The notes under the pieces: model-generated | Told to the model about the DNA's origin: nothing | Databases searched by the model: none | What the model saw: only the letters and a program-made list of their open reading frames with translations | In this document: positions 6,415-12,077 of the stretch, one piece after another | Position numbering within the stretch: the first letter of the stretch is position 1 | Layout: every line of letters starts with the position of its first letter | Program-made: the position numbers and the translations under genes | Source: Paracoccaceae bacterium | GTDB lineage: Bacteria > Pseudomonadota > Alphaproteobacteria > Rhodobacterales > Rhodobacteraceae | DNA: 12,077 bases | Reading direction: 5' to 3' | NCBI GenBank assembly: GCA_007131945.1 | Contig: SLPP01000135.1 | Location: 1 to 12,077, forward strand

Positions 6415-7692
6415 ATGACGCTCTATTTCCACAACGCCCGGCTGATCGACCCCGAGGCATTGACCGACGCGCCGGGTACGGTGACCGTCGCGGAGGGCCG
6501 GATCGTTGCGCGCGACGACGCCGCGCCCGAGGGCGCCGAGGTGATCGATTGCGGTGGCAAGTGCCTCGCGCCCGGGATCGTCGACTGGGGTGTGCAGGTG
6601 GGCGAGCCCGGCGCGCGGCACAAGGAAAGCTTCCGCTCGGCGGGACTGGCGGCGGCGGCGGGTGGCGTCACGACGCTGATCGCGCGGCCCGACACCGACC
6701 CCGCGATCGACACGCCCGAGGTGCTGGAATTCGTCCGCCGCCGCGCCGCGTCGGAGACCCCGGTCAACATCCGCCACATGGCCGCGCTCACCCGCGCCCG
6801 TGAGGGGCGCGAGATGGTGGAACTCGGCTTCCTGCTGGATGCCGGCGCCGTCGCCTTTGGCGATTCCGACAGCGTCGTGCGCGACACCCGCGTGTTGACG
6901 CGCTGCCTGACCTATGCCCGCGGCCTCGGCGCGCTGGTCGTCGGCCATCCGCAGGATCCCGGCCTCAGCACCGGCGCGGCCGCGACCTCGGGCAAGTTCG
7001 CGAGCCTGCGCGGCCTGCCCGGCGTCTCGCCGATGGCCGAGCGGATGGGTTTCGACCGCGACATGGGGCTGATCGAGATGACCGGCGCGCGCTACCACGC
7101 CGACCAGGTTACCTGCGCCCGCACCCTGCCGGCGCTGGAGCGCGCCAAGGCGAACGGGCTCGACGTCACTGCCGGCGTCTCGATCCATCACCTGACGCTC
7201 AACGAGTTCGACCTGGGCGACTATCGCACCTTCTTCAAGCTGACCCCGCCGCTCAGATCCGAGGACGACCGGCTGGCCGTGGTGCAGGCCGTGGCCGACG
7301 GGCTGATCGACGTCATCGCCTCCTTCCACACGCCGCAGGACGAGGAATCGAAGCGCCTGCCCTTCGAGGAGGCGGCGCCCGGCGCGGTCGGCCTGCAGAC
7401 GCTTCTGCCCGCGGCGATGCGGCTCTACCATGCCGATGCGCTCGGCCTGCCGCAGCTCTGGCGGGCGATGGCGCTGAATCCGGCGCGGCGGCTGGGGCTC
7501 GATTGCGGGCGGCTCGCGGTCGGCGCGCCGGCCGATCTCGTGCTCTTCGATCCCGACGCGCCCTTCGTGCTCGACCGTTTCACGCTGCGCTCGAAATCGA
7601 AGAACACGCCCTTCGACGGTGCCCGGATGGAGGGTCGGGTGCTGGGCACCTGGGTCGGCGGAGCGCCGGTCCACAGCCGCGAGGCCGCGTGA
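6415..7692 (+). CDS. Dihydroorotase-family protein lacking catalytic metal ligands (PyrX-like)
   Basis: A 425-residue amidohydrolase of the class I dihydroorotase type by overall order: an N-terminal strand with CLAPGIVD (50-57), AAAAGGVTTLIARPDTDP (79-96), a VSIHHLTLNE block (255-264), and the C-terminal MALNPARRLGLD plus ADLVLFDPD metallo-hydrolase tail. The catalytic positions have changed. Where active enzymes carry DxHVHxREPG, this has DWGVQVGEPG, so both His ligands (59 and 61) are Gly and Gln and the Arg is Gly63. Where they have TDHAPH, this has SFHTPQ, so the Asp position is Phe304 and the final His is Gln308. His178 and the HHL pair remain. It is therefore probably inactive and comparable with pseudo-dihydroorotase PyrX (PyrC') that holds aspartate transcarbamoylase together in some bacteria. 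pyrB is not seen in this window. The start has a modest GAGG site 5 bases upstream. The stop overlaps the plsY start by one base. Confidence 0.9.
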   Translation: MTLYFHNARLIDPEALTDAPGTVTVAEGRIVARDDAAPEGAEVIDCGGKCLAPGIVDWGVQVGEPGARHKESFRSAGLAAAAGGVTTLIARPDTDPAIDTPEVLEFVRRRAASETPVNIRHMAALTRAREGREMVELGFLLDAGAVAFGDSDSVVRDTRVLTRCLTYARGLGALVVGHPQDPGLSTGAAATSGKFASLRGLPGVSPMAERMGFDRDMGLIEMTGARYHADQVTCARTLPALERAKANGLDVTAGVSIHHLTLNEFDLGDYRTFFKLTPPLRSEDDRLAVVQAVADGLIDVIASFHTPQDEESKRLPFEEAAPGAVGLQTLLPAAMRLYHADALGLPQLWRAMALNPARRLGLDCGRLAVGAPADLVLFDPDAPFVLDRFTLRSKSKNTPFDGARMEGRVLGTWVGGAPVHSREAA

Positions 7693-8306
7693 TGCTGCCG
7701 GCGCTCGAAGCCTCGCCGCTGCTTCTGGCGCTGGTCGCGGTGGCGGCCTATCTCCTGGGCTCGGTTCCCTTCGGCGTGGTCATCGCCCGGGCGCTGGGGC
7801 TCGGCGATCTGCGCGCGATTGGGTCGGGCAATATCGGCGCGACCAACGTGCTGCGCACCGGGCACCGGGGGGCGGCGCTGGCGACGCTTCTGCTGGATGC
7901 CGGCAAGGGCGGCGCCGCGGTGCTGCTCGCGCGCGCCGCGGTCGGCGAGGACGCGGCGCAGGTCGCCGCCTTCTTTTCCTTCCTCGGGCATCTCTACCCG
8001 GTCTGGCTCGGCTTTCGCGGCGGCAAGGGGGTGGCGACCTTCCTCGGCACGCTTCTCGCGCTCGCCTGGCCGGCGGGGCTTCTCGCCTGCGCTACCTGGG
8101 CCGCGGTCGCCGCCGTCACCCGGCTCTCGTCGCTCTCGGCGCTCGTCGCGGCGGCGGCGACGCCGGTCTGGCTGATGATCGTCGGCCGGGACGAGGCGGT
8201 GGTGCTCTGCCTGCTCCTCGCCGCGCTGGTCTTCCAGCGCCACCGCGAGAACATCGTGCGGATGCGAAACGGCAAGGAACCGCGCATCGGCACACGCAGG
8301 GATTGA
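7692..8306 (+). CDS. plsY: Acyl-phosphate glycerol-3-phosphate acyltransferase PlsY
   Basis: A 204-residue integral membrane enzyme that transfers an acyl group from acyl-phosphate to glycerol-3-phosphate, the first acylation in phospholipid synthesis. Motifs of the family are plain: GSVPFG (23-28), SGNIGATN (45-52), LDAGKGG (68-74), GHLYPVWLGFRGGKG (99-113) and the cytoplasmic C-terminal HRENIVRMRNGKE (184-196). Hydrophobic segments surround these at about 8-32, 58-82, 86-106, 115-142 and 150-182. The start ATG shares its A with the stop of the upstream PyrX-like gene, so the two are translationally coupled. Length and motif order are normal, with no sign of damage. Pairing with a dihydroorotase homologue is something I recall from other alphaproteobacteria; whether it has a functional meaning is unclear. 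Confidence 0.97.
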   Translation: MLPALEASPLLLALVAVAAYLLGSVPFGVVIARALGLGDLRAIGSGNIGATNVLRTGHRGAALATLLLDAGKGGAAVLLARAAVGEDAAQVAAFFSFLGHLYPVWLGFRGGKGVATFLGTLLALAWPAGLLACATWAAVAAVTRLSSLSALVAAAATPVWLMIVGRDEAVVLCLLLAALVFQRHRENIVRMRNGKEPRIGTRRD

Positions 8307-8323
8307 TTCTGCGCTGCCTCCGG

Positions 8324-8338
8324 TTAACCAGAAATTAA
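8324..8338. promoter_or_regulatory. CtrA-like binding site (TTAA-N7-TTAA)
   Basis: TTAA at 8324-8327 and TTAA at 8335-8338 are separated by exactly seven bases, the arrangement recognised by the alphaproteobacterial cell-cycle and motility regulator CtrA. The left half extends to GGTTAACC (8322-8329), an exact palindrome; the right half lacks the final C of the best consensus. The site lies 18 bases after plsY and 78 bases ahead of the small gene at 8416, in an A+T-rich island within very G+C-rich sequence. A functional site is plausible but needs binding data. Confidence 0.5.
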
Positions 8339-8415
8339 GAATTCCAATCGCACGCTGCCGGAAGAGGAATTTCGGACACGGGCGAATACCGGAAAGACCG
8401 GGGACAGGGGCAGGC

Positions 8416-8616
8416 ATGGCAGTTGCGATCTTGCTGATCGGCGTCGGCGTCGGGCTATGCGCATCGGTCGCCCTCTGGCTCGGCGGCGCCTCGCTCATCC
8501 TGGTCGCGCTTGCCTATCCCCTCGGTGGCACGCTCGGCTGTGTCCTGGCCGGGCTGGGCGTGGCGCTCTGCCGCAGCCGGTCCCAGGCCGCATCGCTGAC
8601 GCCCGCGCACCGCTGA
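8416..8616 (+). CDS. 66-residue two-span membrane protein
   Basis: A tiny hydrophobic protein of unknown function. Two membrane segments are visible, at about residues 2-22 (AVAILLIGVGVGLCASVALWL) and 26-51 (SLILVALAYPLGGTLGCVLAGLGVAL). They are joined by a very short GGA loop, and a basic Ser/Arg/Ala tail follows (CRSRSQAASLTPAHR), so both termini probably face the cytoplasm. Cys15, Cys42 and Cys52 are present but make no recognised motif. The ATG is supported by a GGCAGG-type ribosome site (8408-8413) a few bases upstream. It is preceded by the CtrA-like site. Its stop is only six bases from the stop of the convergent flavoenzyme gene. I recall comparable two-helix proteins in Rhodobacterales genomes, without a function. 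Confidence 0.65.
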   Translation: MAVAILLIGVGVGLCASVALWLGGASLILVALAYPLGGTLGCVLAGLGVALCRSRSQAASLTPAHR

Positions 8617-8622
8617 GTTCAG

Positions 8623-10671
8623 CTACCAGCGCAGCCCCATCCGCAGCGCGTCGTAGATGCCGGCATGGATGTTCCGCGCCGCGACCGCATCGCCGATCCG
8701 GTAGAGCAGGAAATCGCCCTTTTCGTTCACCTCCGGGAGGACCGGGCCGTCCGGGCGGATGAGCGCGGCGTAATCGACCCGGCCCAGGTTGCGCGCAAGC
8801 GGCTTCAGCGCGAAATAGAGATCGTCGTTCGGCGTCGTTCCATGCTCGACCACCACCTGGTCGACCTCCCGCGCCTCGCGCCAGCCGGGCGCGAAGTCCG
8901 ATCCCAGATGCGCCCGCACCCGGTTGCCGGCGCGCTCGAGCGCGATCACGCGGGTGTTGATCGTCACCCGCACGCCCGTCTCGTGAAAGGCCGCCATGTA
9001 GGGCGCGTGGTTCATCCCGCCGATATCGGGTGCGAAGAAGCGTTCGGGGCTGACGAGTTCGACTCTCGCCCCGCCGCGGGCGAGCACCTCGGCCGCGCTC
9101 ATCCCGGCATGGCCGCCGCCATCGTCGTAGACCAGCACCTCCGCCCCCGGCCGCACCGCGCCCGAAAGCACGTCCCAGCTAGAGGTCGCCAGCGCGTCGC
9201 CCGCCTCCATCGGCGGGTTCTGCGGCAGCCCGCCAGTGGCGACGACGACCACCTCGGGCGTCAGCGCCAGCACGTCCTCCGCCTCGGCCCAGGTATCGTA
9301 GCGGATGGTAACGCCCAGCCGCGCGAGTTCCTCCAGCCGCCAGTGGATGATGCCGACGAGTTCGCGCCGCCGCGGGTTCTTGACCAGGAGGTTGACCTGC
9401 CCGCCGGCGGTGCCGCCCGCCTCCAGCACCGTCACCGCGTGCCCGCGCTCGGCGGCGACCCGCGCCGCTTCCAGCCCCGCGGGGCCGGCGCCGACGACGA
9501 CCACGCGGCGCGCCTGCCCGGCGCGCGGGATCACGTGCGGCATCACCGCCTCGCGCCCCGTCGCGGCGTTGTGGATGCACAGCGCCTCGCCACCCTCGTA
9601 GATCCGATCCAGGCAATAGGTCGCGCCGACGCAGGGCCGGATCCGGTGCTCCTGGCCGCGCATCACCTGCGCCACGATATGCGGATCGGCGATATGGGCA
9701 CGCGTCATGCCGACCATGTCGAGCTTGCCGGTCGCGATCGCGTGCCGGGCGGTCGCGACGTCGGCGATCCGCGCGGCGTGGAAGACGGGGAATTTCGTGG
9801 CCTCCCGAACCTCGCCCGCGAAGTCCAGATGCGGGGCCGAGGCCATGCCGTGGATCGGGATCACCTTGGTCAGCGCCGCGTCGGTCTCGATATGGCCGCG
9901 AATGAGGTTGATGAAGTCGAACTTGCCCGAGGCCGCGATCCGCCGCGCGATCTCGACGCCTTCGGCGCGGCTCAGCCCCTTCTCCCAGTCCTCGTCGGCG
10001 ACCATTCGGATGCCGACGATGAAGTCGGGTCCCACCGCCGCGCGCACCGCGTCGATCACCGCCCAGGTGAAGCGCAACCGGTTCTCGAGGCTGCCGCCCC
10101 AGTCGTCGTCGCGATGGTTCGTCGCCGGCGACCAGAAGCTGTCCATCAGGTGCCCGTAGGCCTCGAACTCGATCCCGTCGAGACCCGCCGCCTGCATCCG
10201 CTGCGCGGCGCTCGCATAGTCCGCCACGATCCGCTCGATGTCCCAGTCCTCGGCCTCCTTCGGGAAGGCGCGGTGGGCGGGCTCGCGCACCGGGCTCGCC
10301 GAGAGGACGGGCAGCCAGTCGCCGCGGTTCCACCCCGTCCGGCGACCGAGATGCGTGAGCTGGATCATCACCGCGCAGCCCTCGGCCCGGCAGTCCTCGG
10401 CCAGCCGTTTCAGCCCCGGCACGATCTCGTCGCGCCAGGCCTGCAGGTTGCCGAAGGCGGCCGGGCTGTCGGGCGCGACCAACGCCGAGCCGGCGGTCAT
10501 CGTCATCGCGATCCCGCCCTTCGCCTTTTCCAAGTGGTAGCGGAGGTAGCGGTCCCCCGCCAGCCCATCCTCGGAATAGGCGGGTTCGTGCGCGGTGGAC
10601 ATCACCCGGTTCTTCAGCACCAGGTGCTTCAGCCGGTAGGGTTGCAGCAGCGGATCGGAGGCAGCGGACAT
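8623..10671 (-). CDS. TMADH/old-yellow-enzyme-type N-demethylase flavoprotein (DgcA-like)
   Basis: A 682-residue protein with an N-terminal FMN-binding TIM barrel of the old yellow enzyme type (about 5-375), a FAD/NAD-type Rossmann unit from RRVVVVGAGPAGLEAAR (388-404) and a second dinucleotide-binding unit near EVLVYDDGGGHAGMSAAE (511-528). In the barrel, EAYGHLMDSFWSP and DDWGGSLENR are typical of the trimethylamine/dimethylglycine dehydrogenase branch. Iron-sulfur ligands fall at Cys347, Cys353 and Cys365, but the position of the second Cys (C-x2-C) is Ala350. Enzymes of this group demethylate dimethylglycine (DgcA) or N-methylproline with reduced flavin passed to an electron acceptor; the substrate cannot be fixed from sequence. 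The start ATG has only a weak GAGAG site upstream. It is the last gene of a four-gene minus-strand run, 31 bases after the 70-residue protein gene, and converges on the 66-residue protein gene. The family call is strong; the substrate assignment is tentative. Confidence 0.9.
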   Translation of the reverse strand: MSAASDPLLQPYRLKHLVLKNRVMSTAHEPAYSEDGLAGDRYLRYHLEKAKGGIAMTMTAGSALVAPDSPAAFGNLQAWRDEIVPGLKRLAEDCRAEGCAVMIQLTHLGRRTGWNRGDWLPVLSASPVREPAHRAFPKEAEDWDIERIVADYASAAQRMQAAGLDGIEFEAYGHLMDSFWSPATNHRDDDWGGSLENRLRFTWAVIDAVRAAVGPDFIVGIRMVADEDWEKGLSRAEGVEIARRIAASGKFDFINLIRGHIETDAALTKVIPIHGMASAPHLDFAGEVREATKFPVFHAARIADVATARHAIATGKLDMVGMTRAHIADPHIVAQVMRGQEHRIRPCVGATYCLDRIYEGGEALCIHNAATGREAVMPHVIPRAGQARRVVVVGAGPAGLEAARVAAERGHAVTVLEAGGTAGGQVNLLVKNPRRRELVGIIHWRLEELARLGVTIRYDTWAEAEDVLALTPEVVVVATGGLPQNPPMEAGDALATSSWDVLSGAVRPGAEVLVYDDGGGHAGMSAAEVLARGGARVELVSPERFFAPDIGGMNHAPYMAAFHETGVRVTINTRVIALERAGNRVRAHLGSDFAPGWREAREVDQVVVEHGTTPNDDLYFALKPLARNLGRVDYAALIRPDGPVLPEVNEKGDFLLYRIGDAVAARNIHAGIYDALRMGLRW

Positions 10672-10702
10672 GCCGGCACTCTCGGCGCCGCCCGGAGGCC
10701 TG

Positions 10703-10915
10703 TCAAGGCGCCTCGCCCTCCTCCTCGGCGGCCAGGCGCGGGGTGTCGTCGCAGGACCAGGCGACGAGGCGTTCGTCCTCTTCCAGCACCGCCTCGAGTT
10801 CCGGCCCGGCGGCGAAGATGCAGGCCACCGGCAGGCGTGGGGTGAAGGTCAGGACCCGTGTCTCGCAGGCGCCGGGATCGGCCAGCGCGCAGACGGTATA
10901 GACAAGTTGCATCAT
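10703..10915 (-). CDS. 70-residue Cys-containing conserved small protein
   Basis: A protein of unknown function, here with Cys9, Cys17, Cys32 and Cys55, a Pro-Gly turn after VYTVCALADPGACE, an ACIFAAGPELEAVL amphipathic segment, a DERLVAWSCDD strand and an acidic Glu-rich end. I recall a family of short alphaproteobacterial proteins with this order (QLVYTVC..DP..CE, AC..A.PEL, W.C), mainly unannotated. No signal peptide or membrane helix is convincing, so a cytoplasmic, perhaps metal- or disulfide-containing, domain is likely. Two adjacent ATGs (10915 and 10912) could start it. The GGGAGG ribosome site overlaps the end of the upstream LysE-type gene, consistent with operon membership. It sits between an exporter and the DgcA-like enzyme. 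Confidence 0.65.
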   Translation of the reverse strand: MMQLVYTVCALADPGACETRVLTFTPRLPVACIFAAGPELEAVLEEDERLVAWSCDDTPRLAAEEEGEAP

Positions 10916-10928
10916 GTCTCATCCTCCC

Positions 10929-11561
10929 TCATGGCATGGTTCCGGCCAGCGCCAGGCCGACGAAACCCAGAAGCAGCACCCCGCCCATCCGGCGCACGCC
11001 CATCGCCCAGCGCAGACCCAGTCGTCCGCTGCGCGCGGCGAGCAGGCTGACGGCGAACATCGGCACGGCGGTGATCGCCAGGATGCCGGCGGTGATCAGC
11101 ACCACGAGCGCCGGTGTCGCGCTGGCGAGGTCGACGAATTGCGGCACCAGCGCCAGCAGGAAGAGCAGGTGCACCGGGCTCGTCAGACCGGTCAGCACGC
11201 CGCCGGTGATGTCGCCCAACTGCGCCACGCGCAGCACCCGCCGCTGCATGCCCGGCGAGGGGGCAACGTGCCGGCGCGGCGCCGGGGCGAGGAGCGAGAC
11301 GGCGAAGCCCAGGATGACCACGATGCCGACCAGCCGCAGGATCAGGAGCGCGTCCCGCGACAGATGCACGAGGCCGGCGAGAACCGCCCAGACGGTGCAC
11401 ATGACCAGCAGCGTCGCCAGGACCATGCCCAGCGAGACCTTGGCCCCGGCGGCGAACCCGTCCGAGGCCGCCCGCGCGATCGCCAGGACCATCCCCGGCC
11501 CCGGGATCACCGAATTGACCGCGGCGGCGGCGAAGAGCGCAAGAAGCAGGTGCGGGTCCAT
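10929..11561 (-). CDS. LysE/RhtB-type amino acid exporter (first copy)
   Basis: A 210-residue, about six-helix membrane transporter, the usual length for the RhtB/LysE superfamily. Key marks are the N-terminal NSVIPGPGMVLAI (16-28), which matches the conserved N-P-G-P element, and TSPVHLLFLLALVPQFVD, the conserved segment after the middle of the protein. Its substrate cannot be read from sequence; the family exports amino acids or their derivatives. The ATG at 11561 is preferred over an in-frame upstream start because GAGGGGGG-like ribosome bases (reading on this strand) sit just before it and the family N-terminus begins there. An upstream extension would run into the coding end of the neighbouring copy. 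The gap to that copy is 8 bases and the gap to the 70-residue gene is 13 bases, so all are probably cotranscribed. Confidence 0.92.
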   Translation of the reverse strand: MDPHLLLALFAAAAVNSVIPGPGMVLAIARAASDGFAAGAKVSLGMVLATLLVMCTVWAVLAGLVHLSRDALLILRLVGIVVILGFAVSLLAPAPRRHVAPSPGMQRRVLRVAQLGDITGGVLTGLTSPVHLLFLLALVPQFVDLASATPALVVLITAGILAITAVPMFAVSLLAARSGRLGLRWAMGVRRMGGVLLLGFVGLALAGTMP

Positions 11562-11569
11562 CGCCCCCC

Positions 11570-12077
11570 TCAGACCGGCGTCGCGGCGGCGAGGCCGGCG
11601 AAGCCCAGGAGCGCCAGCCCGCCCGCCCGCGCCAGCCATGCCGGCGCCAGCTGTGCGCGGCTCGATTGCAGCGTGACGACCATCGTCGCCAGGAGTTTCG
11701 GGATCGCGGTGCCGACCAGCACGAGCGCGCTGGCCGAAAGCGCCCGATCGACGCTCAACGCGGCGGGGTCGACGAACTGCGGCAGAAGCGCGAGCAGGAA
11801 GACCAGGTTGACCGGGCTCGAAAGCCCCAGCGCCAGGCCCGCGCCGATGTCGCCGAGATGCGGGCGCGGGGGCTGCGCGGGGTGCGGCACGCCCGCCTCG
11901 CGCAGCATCCGGAGACCCAGCCAGAGCAGGAGGCCGATGCCGGCGAGCTTCAGCGTGGCGAAGATCTCCGGGGCCAGTTGCACCGCGCCCAGCAGCACGG
12001 TCCAGACCAGCGCCAGGATCAGCGCCACCGCCAGCGTCGCGCCGAGCGCGGCGGCGAGCCCGGCGCCGGCGCCGCGC
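11570..12077 (-). CDS. LysE/RhtB-type amino acid exporter (second copy, 5' truncated)
   Basis: The reading frame is open to the edge of the window, so the start lies outside it. The visible part includes a first complete helix (ALILALVWTVLLGAVQL), an EAGVPHP linker, GLALGLSSPVNLVFLLALLPQFVD, which is the counterpart of the LALVPQFVD block in the neighbouring copy, and the final LLGFAGLAAATPV. Even without the N-terminal N-P-G-P element the family is clear. A GTG at 12028 could be mistaken for the start, but the preceding codons (ALGATLA and GAGAGLAA) continue the hydrophobic N-terminal half. Together with the next gene it makes a tandem pair of paralogous transporters. No specific substrate is inferred. 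Confidence 0.88.
   Translation of the reverse strand, partial: RGAGAGLAAALGATLAVALILALVWTVLLGAVQLAPEIFATLKLAGIGLLLWLGLRMLREAGVPHPAQPPRPHLGDIGAGLALGLSSPVNLVFLLALLPQFVDPAALSVDRALSASALVLVGTAIPKLLATMVVTLQSSRAQLAPAWLARAGGLALLGFAGLAAATPV

Noticed and set aside
5746..7674. A 642-residue minus-strand open frame opposite the PH-domain and PyrX-like genes
   Set aside because: It is an antisense shadow with low-complexity composition and no recognisable start signal.
8665..10845. A 726-residue open frame on the plus strand opposite the flavoenzyme
   Set aside because: It has Arg/His/Asp-rich composition without motifs and overlaps a well-supported gene in full.
12026..12028. GTG at 12028 as the start of the second exporter
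   Set aside because: In-frame codons upstream continue a hydrophobic N-terminal half typical of the family, so the gene extends past the window edge.

Overview
The window is very G+C-rich, densely coded and mostly operonic. It carries a four-subunit sarcosine oxidase operon, a PyrX-like dihydroorotase joined to plsY, an N-methyl-amine demethylase of the DgcA type and one close match to the alphaproteobacterial CtrA box. Together these point to an alphaproteobacterium, most likely Rhodobacterales (Roseobacter/Paracoccus relatives). The assignment rests on gene content and style, not on a marker gene.

Layout. Bases 1-4942 (+ strand) hold the end of soxB, two small single-span membrane protein genes of unknown function, then soxD-soxA-soxG with overlapping reading frames. 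Bases 5014-5743 hold an independent sodB (iron superoxide dismutase) unit with a readable promoter, a ribosome site and a G+C-rich terminator hairpin. Bases 5822-8306 hold a bacterial-PH-domain membrane protein, a degenerate dihydroorotase (PyrX-like) and plsY (acyl-phosphate glycerol-3-phosphate acyltransferase); the last two overlap by one base. Bases 8416-8616 hold a tiny two-span membrane protein behind a CtrA-like site. From there the strand flips. Reading leftwards from the right edge there are two tandem LysE/RhtB-type exporters, a 70-residue Cys-containing protein and a large TMADH/old-yellow-enzyme-type flavoprotein (DgcA-like), spaced as one operon.

How the genes fit together. Sarcosine oxidase (SoxBDAG) oxidatively demethylates sarcosine to glycine, passing the methyl carbon to tetrahydrofolate and making H2O2. 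A DgcA-like enzyme would act one step earlier (dimethylglycine to sarcosine) or on a similar N-methyl compound such as N-methylproline. The two ends of the window may therefore belong to one methylamine or betaine catabolic theme, although they lie in separate transcription units on opposite strands. PlsY makes lysophosphatidic acid for phospholipid synthesis. Its partner dihydroorotase lacks the metal-binding HxH and the catalytic Asp, so it is probably a structural subunit rather than an enzyme.

Most worth a second look: the catalytically dead PyrX-like protein beside plsY, the two small membrane proteins that split the sox operon (each preceded by a perfect palindrome), the CtrA-like site in front of the 66-residue protein, and the missing iron-sulfur cysteine in the DgcA-like flavoenzyme. 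I see no mobile element, CRISPR array, tRNA, rRNA or phage gene, and no gene-free stretch above 300 bases. I do not see a wholly new system that I could defend.
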